From Sphingomonas sp. PL-96 (GTDB taxonomy: Bacteria > Pseudomonadota > Alphaproteobacteria > Sphingomonadales > Sphingomonadaceae), in contig NZ_JAJFET010000006.1 of NCBI RefSeq assembly GCF_020707215.1, positions 62,001-126,000 on the forward strand: a stretch of 64,000 bases of DNA. The letters run 5' to 3'. The first letter of the stretch is position 1. Every line of letters begins with the position of its first letter. Below are positions 16,835-26,698 of this stretch, piece after piece. Both the position numbers and the translations under genes were made by a program. The notes under the pieces are model-generated. The model worked only from the letters and a program-made list of their open reading frames with translations, was not told where the DNA came from and made no database searches.

Positions 16835-19111
16835 TCACGGATAGCTCACCCGCAGCGTCGCGAACACCGTGCGCGGGCTGCCGTAGTAGTTGCCGCGGCC
16901 CGTGGACGAGATGCGCGAGTAGTAGCTCTTGTCGAACAGGTTGTTGACGTTGACCGACAGGCCGATGCGGTCGTTGAGCTTATAGCCTGCGCGCAGGTCC
17001 ACCACGGCATAGGCACCCTGACGGACGATCGTCGAACGCGTCAGTACGCTGCCATCCGCGCGGTAGATTGCCGGGTTGCCGCCATAGGTCCCGTCGAACC
17101 AGGTCACCGCGCCGCCGATGCTGGCGCCCGCCAGCGGTCCGTCGACCGGAGCATAGTTGGTGAAGAGCTTCACCATATGCTCGGGAATGATCGGGGTAAG
17201 CGGGATGCCGTTGAACTGCGGCTGTGCGTCTTCCAGATACTTGGTCTTGGTGAAGCTGTAGCCGCCGTTGACGCGCCAGCCGGGCAGGATCTCGCCGCTC
17301 GCCTCGGCCTCGATGCCGCGTGCGCGGACCCGCCCGGCCTGGACGAACAGGGTGGCGTCGTCGGGGTCGTTGATGATCCGGTTCTTCTGGACGATCTGGT
17401 AACCCGCAAGCGACAGCAGCAACCGGTCGCCGAACAGCGCAAGCTTCGTTCCCGCCTCATACTGGTCGCCGATCAGCGGTTCGGTCTGCCCGCCATCGGC
17501 GCGCGCGCGGCCGCCGGGGCCGACCTGCGGAGTGAAGCTGTCGGCGTAGCTCGCATAGACGTTCAGCGTGTCGGTCACGTCCCACAACGCGGCGACATAG
17601 GGCGTGAAGCGGCCGTCCACGCCATAGCCGCCGACCGGGCCGGGGGTCGGGCGTGTAACCTGCGTGTTCGTGTCCCAGAAGGTCAGGCGTCCGCCCCCGA
17701 CCAGCGTCAGCCCCGCGACCGGGCTGATGCGCGTCTGCCCGTACAGGCCGTACTGCTCGACCTGGGTGATCGTGCCGCCATACACCTGAGTCACGCACTG
17801 GCCCGCGATCGCGCAGTTCCCGGCGGTACCCTGCACCGGATAGGGCGGCAGCGGGCCATAGGGATCCATCGGCGGCTCCAGCGGCGACACCGGGTTGAAG
17901 ACGTCGATCCGCGCATAGTTGGAGAGGCGGGTATAATCGCTGGTATAGTCCTGCGCCTGGTAATCCATGCCCAGGATCAGCGTCTGGTCGCGGCCGAACA
18001 GCGGGAAGCTGCCGACACCGTTGAAGTCAAAGGCCCGCGTCTTTTGCCGGTTGTCGCCCCGGAACGCGATATGGCTGGTGACGCCATTGTTGGCCGGCGT
18101 GGTGCCGACCGGTTCGGTCGTCACCGCCTGGTTGCCGATATAGCTGTACACGTCGAAGCGATCGACGTTCGCAATCGATCCGGTGGCCCGCAGCGTCCAG
18201 CGGTCGCTTACCCGGTGCGCAACCTCGACAAAGGCGGACGTGCTTTCGGCATCGAAGCGGTTCCAGTCGGCGCCCAGATAGGTCGAGCGCGCCACGTCCA
18301 GCAGCCGGCCCTCGCTGCCGTCCGCGCCGCCGGCATAGCCGGGCAGGCCGGACTGGATCGCCGGCTTGAACCGGTCATAATAGACGCCCGCGGTCAACGT
18401 GGTGCGATCGCCGATCTCCAGTTCGCCGACTGCGAACCCGCCCCAGCGCTTGCGATGTGCGACGTCATAGAACTGGTCCTGGTCCTGCAGCATCGCGCCG
18501 ACGCGGATGCCGGCCTTGTCGCCGAGCCGGACGGATCCATCGGCTTCCAGGCGCAGATTGTCGTAGCTGCCATAGCCGGCGGACGCGCTGATGCGATCCT
18601 CGTCCAGCGGGCGCTTGCGCACCAGGTTGATGCTGCCGGCCGGACTTCCCGATCCGCTGAACAGGCCGGCGGGGCCGCGCAGCACCTCCAGTCGGTCATA
18701 GGCGAACAGGTCCGGCACCACCCCCGGAAAGCCGAAGGCGAGGGTCGGCACGCCGTCCACCAGATAGTTGGTGATCGCAAAGCCGCGCGACATGAAGGAT
18801 GGATCCTCGCTGCCGACGCCGGTCACGGTGATGCCGTTGGTCGCGGTCATGGCGTCCTCCAGCGTGAACAGGTTCTGCGCCTCGATCTGCTCGCGATCCA
18901 CGACGGTGATCGTGTTGGGCACGTCCTTGAGCGGTGTCACCGTCTTGCCGACTTCGCGACCATAGCTCTTGCCGACCACGATGATCTCGTCACCGGTGCG
19001 GCCATTTGCCGCGACTTGGCCCGTGTCCTCGTCGCCGGGCGCCGCATGCGCGCTGGCGATCGCCAGGCAGGTGATGGCCGCGCTGGAAAGCAGAGTCTTC
19101 GTAAGTTGCAT
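16835..19111 (-). CDS. TonB-dependent siderophore receptor
   Basis: The 758-residue receptor has a signal peptide (about 1-23, SAHAAP), a TonB box (DEIIVVGKS), a plug with DVPNTITVVDREQIEAQN, FMSRGFAITNYLVDG and YDRLEVLRGPAGLFSGSGSP, as in FhuE/FpvA-type ferrisiderophore receptors, and a full barrel ending in VFATLRVSYP. It transports a ferric chelate across the outer membrane using TonB energy. A 19-bp palindrome that could be an iron-regulator site lies 42-60 bases upstream (19153-19171). A DUF4198 gene follows. The ATG is preceded by GGGGGGAT. Confidence 0.93.
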   Translation of the reverse strand: MQLTKTLLSSAAITCLAIASAHAAPGDEDTGQVAANGRTGDEIIVVGKSYGREVGKTVTPLKDVPNTITVVDREQIEAQNLFTLEDAMTATNGITVTGVGSEDPSFMSRGFAITNYLVDGVPTLAFGFPGVVPDLFAYDRLEVLRGPAGLFSGSGSPAGSINLVRKRPLDEDRISASAGYGSYDNLRLEADGSVRLGDKAGIRVGAMLQDQDQFYDVAHRKRWGGFAVGELEIGDRTTLTAGVYYDRFKPAIQSGLPGYAGGADGSEGRLLDVARSTYLGADWNRFDAESTSAFVEVAHRVSDRWTLRATGSIANVDRFDVYSYIGNQAVTTEPVGTTPANNGVTSHIAFRGDNRQKTRAFDFNGVGSFPLFGRDQTLILGMDYQAQDYTSDYTRLSNYARIDVFNPVSPLEPPMDPYGPLPPYPVQGTAGNCAIAGQCVTQVYGGTITQVEQYGLYGQTRISPVAGLTLVGGGRLTFWDTNTQVTRPTPGPVGGYGVDGRFTPYVAALWDVTDTLNVYASYADSFTPQVGPGGRARADGGQTEPLIGDQYEAGTKLALFGDRLLLSLAGYQIVQKNRIINDPDDATLFVQAGRVRARGIEAEASGEILPGWRVNGGYSFTKTKYLEDAQPQFNGIPLTPIIPEHMVKLFTNYAPVDGPLAGASIGGAVTWFDGTYGGNPAIYRADGSVLTRSTIVRQGAYAVVDLRAGYKLNDRIGLSVNVNNLFDKSYYSRISSTGRGNYYGSPRTVFATLRVSYP

Positions 19112-19152
19112 TCGATCCCCCCAATCGGATGCAGCCCCCTAGCGCAGGTACA

Positions 19153-19171
19153 ATTGCGAGTCACTAGCAAT
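19153..19171. promoter_or_regulatory. 19-bp palindrome upstream of siderophore receptor, candidate Fur-type site
   Basis: ATTGCGAGTCACTAGCAAT matches its own reverse complement at 16 of 19 positions (ATTGCnAGTnACTnGCAAT). Length, symmetry and place, 42 bases upstream of an iron-type receptor ATG, fit a Fur-family operator. The identity of the regulator is inference. Confidence 0.5.
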
Positions 19172-19346
19172 ATCAACTTCTCCTGAAGTGGGCGGTTGAG
19201 CCAAAAGGTCGGACAAGCTGCGGGGGGTACAACTGAGCGGTGGCACCATTGCACCGCCGACACGTTTACGCGGCGCTGTGCGCCCGGTTCTGCCATGAAG
19301 GGCGTCCGGCGGTGCGAGCGGGAAACAAAGTGGGCGTTCAAGGCGG

Positions 19347-22130
19347 ATGACGGCGGACCAGGAAGAGCTTCGGATGCGGGTGCAGGAACTGGAAGCGGAG
19401 GTTGCGCAGCTGCGCGTCCAGGAAGGTCGGTCGCGCACGATCCTCGACAGCAGCACCGATTTCGCGATCATCACGACCGATTGCGACGGCCGGGTCACCG
19501 AATGGAACAGGGGTGCCGAGGTGATTCTCGGCTGGCAGGCGGCGGAGATGCTGGGCGAGACCGCCGAGCGCTTCTTTACCCCCGAAGACCGCGCTGCAGG
19601 GCAGATGGAGCGCGAGATGCGGCTGGCGCGCGAGCGCGGCAGCGCCAGCGACGAGCGCTGGCATCTACGCGCCAATGGGCAGCGGTTCTTTGCCTCGGGC
19701 GAGATGATGCCGCTGCTCGATCCGGACGGCCGCCACGTCGGCTACCTCAAGATCCTGCGTGACCGCACCGCCGCCCATCAGGCGATGGAGGCCGTGCGCG
19801 CCGCCGAAAGCGAAAAGGCGAGCATTGCTCAAGCGCTGGAAGCGAGCGAACAACAGTTCCGAACCTTCGCGCAGGTGATGCCAAACCAGATCTGGGCGGC
19901 TCGGCCGGACGGCTCGATCTACTGGTTCAACGACCAGGTTTATGGCTATTCGGGGTTGTCGGCGGACGAACTGCTCGGTGCCGCGGGGTGGCAGCGCTTC
20001 GTGCATGCCGACGACATCGAGCCCACCGTGGCGACGTGGCGCGAGGCGCGAGAACGCGGCGACGTGTATGAGCACGAATACCGCCTGCGCAGTGCCGACG
20101 GCAGCTACCGCTGGTTCCTGACCCGAGGGGAGCCGGTTCGGGATGCGAACGGCCGCATCACCGGCTGGGTCGGCACCAACACCGACATCGACGACCAGAA
20201 GCAGGATGCCGCGACCAGCGTCACGGATCGCAACCGCTTGTGGTCGATGTCGCAGGAATTGATGCTGGTCTGCACCTTCGAAGGGGTGATCACGGCCGTG
20301 AACCCTTCTGCCAGGCGGATGCTCGGCTGGGATGCGGGAGAGATGGTCGGCGCGACGCTGGCGGACTTCCTGCACCCCGACGATCTCGCGCAGACGGCGG
20401 CGGAAGTGAGCAAGCTGGGCCATGGCTTGACGACGCTCGCGTTCGAGAACCGCTACCGCACCAGGTCGGGCGACTATCGCCTGCTCGCCTGGACGGCGGT
20501 TCCGGAGGCGGAGCGCATCCATGCGGTCGCGCGCGACATCACCGAGGAGCGGCGCCTGGCGCTCGAACGCGAGCGGCTCTGGCGGCTCTCGCCGGTGCTC
20601 AAGGTCGTCACCGATCCCACCGGCCTGATCACCGACGTCAATCCGTCCTGGACCACCCTGCTGGGGTGGAGCCGGGAAGAGTCGATCGGAAATCCCAGCA
20701 CCTACTTCATGGTTGGCGATACCGCGGCCTGGCAGGAACGGGTGGAGGCGCTCGGGTCCGGCACGCCGCTGCGCGGCTACCGCACGACCCTGCGACGCAA
20801 GGACGGCGAGCACCGGCTGATCGAATGGACCACCGTGCCGGAAAGCGGCACCTTCTATGGCTTCGGCCGCGACGTGACGGCGGAAGCGGCGGCAGCCGCG
20901 GCGCTGGGCGAAGCGGAGGCGGCGCTGCGCCAGTCGCAGAAGATGGAGGCGGTGGGCCAGCTGACCGGCGGCATCGCGCACGACTTCAACAACCTGCTCA
21001 CCGGCATCACCGGCAGCCTGGAAATCCTGGAGGTCCGGATCGCACAGGGGCGCTTCAGCGAGGTGGACCGCTATGTCGCCGCCGCGCGGGGTGCGGCCAA
21101 GCGGGCGGCATCGCTGACTCACCGCCTGCTCGCCTTTTCGCGCCGGCAGACGCTGGACCCCAAGCCCACGGACGTGAACCGCCTGATCGACGGCATGGAG
21201 GATCTGGTCCGCCGCACCGTCGGACCCGAGATCGAGGTCGAGGTGGTGGGCGCCGCCGGCCTCTGGTCGACGCTGGTCGATCCCAACCAGCTCGAAAATG
21301 CGCTGCTCAACCTCTGCATCAACGCGCGCGACGCGATGCCTGGCGGCGGACGGCTGACAATCGAGACGTGCAACCGCTGGATGGACCGTCGCACGGCGCG
21401 CGAGCGCGACCTGGAGCCGGGCCAATATGTCTCGCTCTGCGTGTCCGACACCGGCACCGGCATGCCGCCCGAGGTGATCGAGAAGGCGTTCGACCCCTTC
21501 TTCACCACCAAGCCGATGGGGGCGGGCACGGGGCTGGGCCTCTCGATGGTCTATGGTTTCGCCCGTCAGTCCGGAGGCCTCGCGCGTATCTATTCGGAGA
21601 TGGGCGAGGGGACGCTGGTCTGCCTCTACCTGCCGCGCCACCACGGGACGGCCGAGCCCGAAGTGGAGGTCGGCACGCTCGCCGACGCCGAACAGGCTGG
21701 TCACGGTGAGACGGTGCTGGTCGTGGACGACGAACCCACCGTGCGCATGCTGGTGATCGAGGTTCTGGCCGAGCTCGGCTACTCCGCGCTGGAAGCGGGC
21801 GATGGCGCCGCCGGGCTCAAGATCCTCCAGTCCGATGCCCGCATCGACTTGCTGGTGACCGACATCGGCCTGCCCGGCGGCATGAACGGGCGCCAGATGG
21901 TCGAGGCGGCGCGCGACAGCCGCCCCGATCTGGAGGTGTTGTTCATCACCGGCTATGCCGAGAACGCGCTGATCGGAAACGGGCAGCTGGAGCCCGGCAT
22001 GCATGTCATGACAAAGCCCTTTGCCATGGAGGCGCTCGCCTCGCGCATGCGGGAGCTCATCAGTCGATCAACCAAGGGCAGCCGGATCACCGCCCGGACG
22101 GGAGCGCTGGGCGCAAGCGACACCGCCTGA
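19347..22130 (+). CDS. Hybrid sensor histidine kinase with four PAS domains and a receiver
   Basis: The 927-residue soluble protein begins with a short coiled coil (residues 5-27). PAS domains follow at about 30-150, 165-290, 300-410 and 415-525, then a HisKA dimer domain with phospho-accepting His545 ([11 protein letters not shown]). The HATPase has an N-box ([10 protein letters not shown]) and G-boxes ([14 protein letters not shown]). The C-terminal receiver has phospho-acceptor Asp839 (VTDIGLPG). No membrane segment is present, so the signal is probably cytosolic. None of the PAS domains has the Cys motif of LOV photosensors. There is no response regulator or histidine phosphotransfer gene nearby, so the output is unknown. 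The next gene is convergent, only 10 bases away. Confidence 0.93.
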   Translation: MTADQEELRMRVQELEAEVAQLRVQEGRSRTILDSSTDFAIITTDCDGRVTEWNRGAEVILGWQAAEMLGETAERFFTPEDRAAGQMEREMRLARERGSASDERWHLRANGQRFFASGEMMPLLDPDGRHVGYLKILRDRTAAHQAMEAVRAAESEKASIAQALEASEQQFRTFAQVMPNQIWAARPDGSIYWFNDQVYGYSGLSADELLGAAGWQRFVHADDIEPTVATWREARERGDVYEHEYRLRSADGSYRWFLTRGEPVRDANGRITGWVGTNTDIDDQKQDAATSVTDRNRLWSMSQELMLVCTFEGVITAVNPSARRMLGWDAGEMVGATLADFLHPDDLAQTAAEVSKLGHGLTTLAFENRYRTRSGDYRLLAWTAVPEAERIHAVARDITEERRLALERERLWRLSPVLKVVTDPTGLITDVNPSWTTLLGWSREESIGNPSTYFMVGDTAAWQERVEALGSGTPLRGYRTTLRRKDGEHRLIEWTTVPESGTFYGFGRDVTAEAAAAAALGEAEAALRQSQKMEAVGQLTGGIAHDFNNLLTGITGSLEILEVRIAQGRFSEVDRYVAAARGAAKRAASLTHRLLAFSRRQTLDPKPTDVNRLIDGMEDLVRRTVGPEIEVEVVGAAGLWSTLVDPNQLENALLNLCINARDAMPGGGRLTIETCNRWMDRRTARERDLEPGQYVSLCVSDTGTGMPPEVIEKAFDPFFTTKPMGAGTGLGLSMVYGFARQSGGLARIYSEMGEGTLVCLYLPRHHGTAEPEVEVGTLADAEQAGHGETVLVVDDEPTVRMLVIEVLAELGYSALEAGDGAAGLKILQSDARIDLLVTDIGLPGGMNGRQMVEAARDSRPDLEVLFITGYAENALIGNGQLEPGMHVMTKPFAMEALASRMRELISRSTKGSRITARTGALGASDTA

Positions 22131-22140
22131 TGGAGGGCGT

Positions 22141-22509
22141 TCAGCGGCCGTGGAGCGCGGCGAGCGCAATGCCGGCCAGGTTCTGGGCGCGCTTGATATA
22201 GCGGATGCGCACGCGTCCCGGCGGCTGCGGGAGTGCCCGAAACCGCTCCATGTGGTGGCGATAGGCGGGCGGACAGCGCACCCGGCCGCTGGCCTGCGCG
22301 ATCACGGCCGCCGCATCGCCGAGCAGCACCGGGTCCACCAGCCCGAGCGCATGCGCGCGTCGCATCGCTGCGATCAGCGCCAGCCACTCCGCATCCATGC
22401 TGGTGCCGGAGCCGAGGTCCCGTTCGATCCAGCGCTGCCCGCCTGCGACCACCGCCAGCTCCATGCCCAAAGGTGCAGGGCGACAGCCGCCGTCGAAAAA
22501 GACTTTCAC
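22141..22509 (-). CDS. RNase H-like (RVT_3) protein lacking the fourth acidic residue
   Basis: The 122-residue protein has the RNase H-like fold. Asp6 (VFFDGG), Glu41 ([10 protein letters not shown]) and Asp65 ([10 protein letters not shown]) stand at the first three metal-binding positions. At the fourth, where the family has AD in NxxADxLA, it reads NLAGIALA with Gly113. Nuclease activity is therefore doubtful or altered. The GTG start at 22509 overlaps the stop of the RluE gene by four bases (GTGA), placing it last in an operon with RluE and an FAD oxidoreductase. It may bind RNA or RNA/DNA hybrids. Confidence 0.75.
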   Translation of the reverse strand: MKVFFDGGCRPAPLGMELAVVAGGQRWIERDLGSGTSMDAEWLALIAAMRRAHALGLVDPVLLGDAAAVIAQASGRVRCPPAYRHHMERFRALPQPPGRVRIRYIKRAQNLAGIALAALHGR

Positions 22510-23045
22510 GCGGTGCGCCACTGCCCCGGGGGCAGGTCGTCCAGCGACCACTCCCCGATCCGCCAGCGCACCAGCCGCAGCGTGGGATAGCCGACCGCCG
22601 CCGTCATCCGCCGCACCTGGCGATTGCGCCCCTCGCGGATGGTGAGCTTCAGCCAGCTGTCGGGGATGCTCTGGCGCACCCGGATCGGCGGGTTGCGTGG
22701 CCACAACGCCGGATCGTCGATCCGCTCGACCTCCGCCGGGCGGGTAGGGCCGTCGTTCAGCAGCACGCCGTCGCGCAGCCGGTCCAAGGCGTCCGCGTCG
22801 GGTTCGCCCTCGACCTGGACGAGATAAGTCTTGGGCAACTTGAACTTCGGATCGGCGATGCGCGCCTGCAGCCGCCCGTCGTCGGTCAGCAGCAGCAGCC
22901 CCTCGCTGTCGCGGTCGAGCCGCCCGGCCGGATAGATGCCGGGTACGTCCACGAAGTCCGACAGGGTAGCGCGCGTGGTCGGCGAGCCGCGATCGGTAAA
23001 CTGGCTCAGCACGCCGAACGGCTTGTTGAACAGGACCAGCGTCAT
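22506..23045 (-). CDS. rluE: 23S rRNA pseudouridine synthase, RluE-like
   Basis: The 179-residue protein has the RsuA/RluB/E/F-family catalytic motif [17 protein letters not shown] with the nucleophilic Asp, followed by KTYLVQVEG and the [11 protein letters not shown] motif. It lacks the N-terminal S4 domain, as RluE of E. coli does, which modifies U2457 of 23S rRNA. The short length and start [16 protein letters not shown] support RluE over RluB or RluF. The ATG overlaps the stop of the upstream FAD oxidoreductase gene (ATGA), and its own stop overlaps the RNase H-like gene. Confidence 0.88.
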   Translation of the reverse strand: MTLVLFNKPFGVLSQFTDRGSPTTRATLSDFVDVPGIYPAGRLDRDSEGLLLLTDDGRLQARIADPKFKLPKTYLVQVEGEPDADALDRLRDGVLLNDGPTRPAEVERIDDPALWPRNPPIRVRQSIPDSWLKLTIREGRNRQVRRMTAAVGYPTLRLVRWRIGEWSLDDLPPGQWRTA

Positions 23046-24658
23046 GCCGCGCCGAGGCTGCGCGCCAGGGCCTCCGCGACCTTGATGCCGTCGACCGCTG
23101 CCGACAGGATGCCGCCGGCATAGCCCGCGCCTTCGCCGGCCGGGAACAGCCCGGCGGTGTTGAGGCTCTGGAAATCCTCGCCGCGGGTGAACCGCACCGG
23201 CGAGGAAGTGCGGGTCTCGACTCCGGTCATCACCACGTCGGGATGGTCATAGCCCTGGATCTGGCGGCCGAACACCGGCAGCGCCTCGCGCATCGCCGCC
23301 ACCACGAAGTCGGGCAGGCACTCGGCCAGGTCGGTCGGATGCACGCCGGGACGATAGGAGGGCACCACCGAGCCGAGCGAGGTCGAGGGGCGTCCGGCGA
23401 GGAAGTCGCCCAGCCGCTGCGCCGGTGCCTTGTAGGTCGAGCCGCCGGCCACGAACGCGCGTGCTTCCCAATGGCGTTGCAGCGCCAGGCCGGCGAGCGG
23501 GTCGCCGGGGAAGTCGCGCTCCGGATCGATCGCCACCACGAACCCCGAATTGGCGTTGCGCTCGTTGCGCGAGTACTGGCTCATGCCGTTGGTGGCGACC
23601 CGGCCTTCCTCCGAGGTGGCGGCGACCACGGTGCCGCCCGGGCACATGCAGAAGCTGTAGACGGTGCGCCCATTCGAGCAGTGGTGCGAGATATGGTATT
23701 CCGCCGCGCCCAGGATGCGGTTGCCGGCGTCCTGGCCGAAGCGTGCGCGATCGATCCACGACTGCGGATGCTCGATGCGCACGCCGATCGAAAAGGGCTT
23801 GGCCTCGGCATGCACGCCGGCTGCGTGCAGCATCTCGAACGTGTCGCGCGCACTGTGTCCGACCGCGAGCACGACGCGCTCCGCCTCCAGATACTCACCG
23901 GTGCTCAGGTGCAGCCCGCGCAGCTGCCGTGCGCCCGAACCATCGGTCGAGACATCGAGCCCATCGACGCGGGTCGAGAAGCGATATTCGCCACCCAGCT
24001 GCTCGATCGTCTCGCGCATGCTTTCCACCATCGTCACCAGGCGGAAGGTGCCGATGTGCGGATGCGCTTCGGTCAGAATCTCCGGGGGAGCGCCCGCCTT
24101 CACGAATTCGGTCAGCACCTTGCGGTTGAGGTGGCGGGGATCCTTGATGCGGCTGTAGAGCTTGCCGTCCGAAAAGGTGCCGGCGCCGCCCTCGCCATAT
24201 TGGACGTTGGATTCGGGGTTGAGGACGCTTCGGCGCCACAGGCCCCAGGTGTCCTTGGTCCGTTCGCGCACCACCTTGCCGCGCTCCAGCAGGATCGGAC
24301 GGAAGCCCATCTGCGCCAGGATCAGCGTTGCGAACAGCCCGCACGGGCCGGCGCCGATCACCACCGGCCGCGGCGCATCGGCGGGTGCGGTGCCAACCGG
24401 GCGGTAGCGGGTGTCGGGGGTCGGCTGGACATGCGGGTCCCGGCGAAAGCGCGCCAGTACCGGCCCCTCGTTCTTCAGCGTCACGTCCACCGAATAGACC
24501 AGCGCGATCTGGGTTCGGTCGCGCGCGTCATGGCCGCGGCGTGCGACCGAGAAGCGCACCAGGTCGCGCGGCGTGATCCGCAGCCGCTTGAGGATGGCGG
24601 CGGGGAGCGCCTCATCGGCATGGTGGAGGGGCAGTTTCAGTTCGGTGACGCGGATCAT
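23042..24658 (-). CDS. NAD(P)/FAD-dependent oxidoreductase (COG2509-like)
   Basis: This 538-residue flavoprotein starts with a short alpha/beta domain (about 1-90) and then has a Rossmann FAD site [19 protein letters not shown] (about 95-115) and ERGKVV. Further conserved segments of the uncharacterised FAD-dependent dehydrogenase family follow: [25 protein letters not shown] and the late [15 protein letters not shown], where flavin binds. The substrate is unknown. The ATG at 24658 begins the family-typical [11 protein letters not shown]. It lies 43 bases behind an OhrR-like regulator and overlaps rluE, so the regulator may control it. Confidence 0.85.
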   Translation of the reverse strand: MIRVTELKLPLHHADEALPAAILKRLRITPRDLVRFSVARRGHDARDRTQIALVYSVDVTLKNEGPVLARFRRDPHVQPTPDTRYRPVGTAPADAPRPVVIGAGPCGLFATLILAQMGFRPILLERGKVVRERTKDTWGLWRRSVLNPESNVQYGEGGAGTFSDGKLYSRIKDPRHLNRKVLTEFVKAGAPPEILTEAHPHIGTFRLVTMVESMRETIEQLGGEYRFSTRVDGLDVSTDGSGARQLRGLHLSTGEYLEAERVVLAVGHSARDTFEMLHAAGVHAEAKPFSIGVRIEHPQSWIDRARFGQDAGNRILGAAEYHISHHCSNGRTVYSFCMCPGGTVVAATSEEGRVATNGMSQYSRNERNANSGFVVAIDPERDFPGDPLAGLALQRHWEARAFVAGGSTYKAPAQRLGDFLAGRPSTSLGSVVPSYRPGVHPTDLAECLPDFVVAAMREALPVFGRQIQGYDHPDVVMTGVETRTSSPVRFTRGEDFQSLNTAGLFPAGEGAGYAGGILSAAVDGIKVAEALARSLGAA

Positions 24659-24701
24659 GGCCGCGCCCTTACAATGACTTCGCCGTGGTTGCGAAGCGTG
24701 C

Positions 24702-25175
24702 TCAGCGTTTCGCGGGCTGCGCGAGATCCCAGCCGCCGATCCGGGAATAGAGCGCATCGCGTAGCGCCTGCACCTGGCGGTTGAGTCCCTGCAGCTGCTC
24801 GATCGTCTGACCCGACGACGACAGCATCGCGTCGGCGAGGCAGCGCACCTGGGCCAGGATCGCGCGCCCGGCCGGCTCCAGCGCGATCAGCACCTGGCGC
24901 TCGTCGTCTGGATTGCGCGTGCGGCCCACCAGCTCGGCGGCCTCCAGCCGCTTCAGCAGCGGGGTCAGCGTGCTCGATTCCAGCGCCAGCTGCTCGGCGA
25001 TGCGGCCCACGGGCTGGCTGTCCTCATGCCCCAGGATGTTGAGCACCAGATATTGCGGATAGGTGATGCCCAGCGTGTCGAGCAGCGGCTTGTACAGGCG
25101 CTGCACCGCCATGCTCGCCGAGTAGAGGCCGTAGCAGAGATGCTCCTCGAGCGGCAGCAGTGAGTCTTCGGTCAT
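24702..25175 (-). CDS. MarR-family regulator, OhrR-like peroxide sensor
   Basis: The 157-residue winged-helix protein has an N-terminus (LEEHLCYGLYSASMAVQRLY) matching OhrR, including the reactive Cys at position 14 that is oxidised by organic hydroperoxides. The recognition region VGRIAEQLALESSTLTPLLK and wing RNPDDERQVLIAL are typical MarR. One-Cys sensing is expected, but no ohr peroxidase gene is adjacent. Instead an FAD oxidoreductase follows in the same direction. The ATG at 25175 is chosen because the homologous region starts right after it. Confidence 0.85.
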   Translation of the reverse strand: MTEDSLLPLEEHLCYGLYSASMAVQRLYKPLLDTLGITYPQYLVLNILGHEDSQPVGRIAEQLALESSTLTPLLKRLEAAELVGRTRNPDDERQVLIALEPAGRAILAQVRCLADAMLSSSGQTIEQLQGLNRQVQALRDALYSRIGGWDLAQPAKR

Positions 25176-25286
25176 TCGTCGTTCCTGCCGGCAACACGCC
25201 CGTCGTCTTGGTGCATATCGCGACCGCGGCCAGGCTCGGCAAGCCTCCGGCTGGACAGCATGGGTGCGGCTGCCTAGCGCTGGGCT

Positions 25287-25544
25287 GTGGCGAAGAAACA
25301 CTATCTTACCGCGACGCTGCCGGACGGCACGGTGAAGACGATCGGCCCAACGGCGATGCCCTTCACCCATTATTGGCGCATCGTCGCCGAGCTCGCCAAT
25401 GGCAAGACCGAGGTGTTCTGGGGTCACACCAAGTCGCTGGCGGAGGCCAAGGGCAAGCAGGCCGCCGCCGCCGATGCGGCCGCGAACCGCGGCTGGCGCT
25501 CCTATGCCTTTGACGTCGTCGAGGTGGAGCGCACCCGGGGCTAG
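25287..25544 (+). CDS. Conserved-looking small protein of unknown function
   Basis: The 85-residue protein begins with GTG and reads MAKKHYLTATLPDGTVKTIG. It has a basic and aromatic N-terminal half and an Ala-rich helix (AKGKQAAAADAAANRGW). It has no signal peptide or TM segment and I recognise no family. Its TAG at 25542-25544 lies in a CTAG that also holds the stop of the convergent tonB gene. No convincing ribosome-binding site precedes the GTG, so the start is uncertain. Confidence 0.55.
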   Translation: MAKKHYLTATLPDGTVKTIGPTAMPFTHYWRIVAELANGKTEVFWGHTKSLAEAKGKQAAAADAAANRGWRSYAFDVVEVERTRG

Positions 25545-26269
25545 CGCGCCTCCAGCCACCAGTCCTGGCGCCAGCCGCGCACTTCCTCCACCGGGTTTCC
25601 GCTGGCGTCGCGTGCCGGTGCATAGCGGTAGCGGCCCTCGATCAGGCGGCAGGTGGTGGCGTCCAGTTCCGGCGAGCCGCTCGACTGCATCACGGCGCAG
25701 CCGCGTGCCCGGCCGGCGACATCGACGGTAAAGCGCACCGTCACGCTTCCCTCGATCCGCGCCCGCCGCGCCGCGCGCGGATAGTCCGGATCGCGGATCG
25801 CGCCGCGCAGCAGCCGGGCCGGCGTGCCGCCACCCCGGCCCGTGCCGTTCCCAGAGCCGCCGCTGCCGAGCCCCGAGCCTGCGCCGCCCGCGCCCGTGCC
25901 GGGACCGGGCAGCGGGGCGGCGCCTGCCATGCTCTCGGATCCGGTTCCGGCAATCGGTGGCGCCGTCATCGGCGGCGGCGGCAGAGGGATGGGGGCAGGC
26001 GGCGCGACCACAGGCTTGGGCCGCGCGCGGCGATTGGCGGGAGCTGCGGCGCCGCTCGGCTGTTGCGGCTGCGCTGCCGGTTCAGGGAGCGGCGGTGGCG
26101 GTGCAGGGAGTGGCAACACGTCAAACGCGGACAGCGATTCCTGCGTCCGAACCGTGGGTGTGAACTGCAGCGCCGTCAGCAGCGCCAGGGCCAGCGCGCC
26201 ATGCAACAGCAGCACCGCCCCCGCCGAAGCGACCCGGTGCCGTGTCCCCTGCGAATCACGATAGGCCAT
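25541..26269 (-). CDS. tonB: TonB energy transducer
   Basis: The 242-residue protein has one N-terminal TM anchor (AGAVLLLHGALALALLTALQF) and a Pro-rich periplasmic spacer (about 50-110). A Gly/Ser-rich stretch (about 118-150) is followed by the TonB C-terminal domain (YPRAARRARIEGSVTVRFTV, ending in QDWWLEAR). It couples the proton-motive force to outer-membrane receptors such as the four in this window. No exbB or exbD is adjacent. The Gly-rich spacer is longer than usual. Confidence 0.88.
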   Translation of the reverse strand: MAYRDSQGTRHRVASAGAVLLLHGALALALLTALQFTPTVRTQESLSAFDVLPLPAPPPPLPEPAAQPQQPSGAAAPANRRARPKPVVAPPAPIPLPPPPMTAPPIAGTGSESMAGAAPLPGPGTGAGGAGSGLGSGGSGNGTGRGGGTPARLLRGAIRDPDYPRAARRARIEGSVTVRFTVDVAGRARGCAVMQSSGSPELDATTCRLIEGRYRYAPARDASGNPVEEVRGWRQDWWLEAR

Positions 26270-26319
26270 GGCCCTAGAGATCGGCAGGTAGCGGGCGCGT
26301 TTTCAACTCTGGTGCGGCA

Positions 26320-26601
26320 TCAGGGCAGATTGCCCAGCGGAAGCCGAACCGTCACCTTCTTCCAGCCCCAGCGCACCAGAGAGGGTTCCTCATCGGCCAC
26401 CGGCTCCGAAAGCTCGCCCAGACGCCAGCGGCCTTCCTTGCGAGGCACCCGCCGCTCCGTCAGGCGCAGGTCCAGCGTGTCGATGTCGGGGGCCCTTGCC
26501 GCGAGCGGGCGCACGTCTTGCGCCAATGGCGCAGCACTCCCGCCGCTCATGGCCAATCCGAAAACGATAGCGGCAAGGCTGCTCATGCGAGGTCGAAACA
26601 T
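26320..26601 (-). CDS. Small secreted protein of unknown function
   Basis: The 93-residue protein has an N-terminal signal peptide (hydrophobic SLAAIVFGLAMSGGSAA) and a charged mature part with alternating basic and acidic residues (LTERRVPRKEGRWRLGELSE). An ATG at 26586 is an alternative start. It lies 50 bases upstream of tonB on the same strand and may be co-transcribed with it. I do not recognise a family. Confidence 0.55.
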   Translation of the reverse strand: MFRPRMSSLAAIVFGLAMSGGSAAPLAQDVRPLAARAPDIDTLDLRLTERRVPRKEGRWRLGELSEPVADEEPSLVRWGWKKVTVRLPLGNLP

Positions 26602-26698
26602 CCTGAGGAATGGGACGCGGGGTTAAAGCGTGGGGAAGGCTGGTGTTCCGCCTTGGCAAGCCGTGCGTGTGCGTACATTCTGACCTGGGGGGACGTTC

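Noticed and set aside
19347..22130. LOV-type blue-light sensor in the histidine kinase
   Set aside because: None of the four PAS domains shows the flavin-adduct Cys motif.
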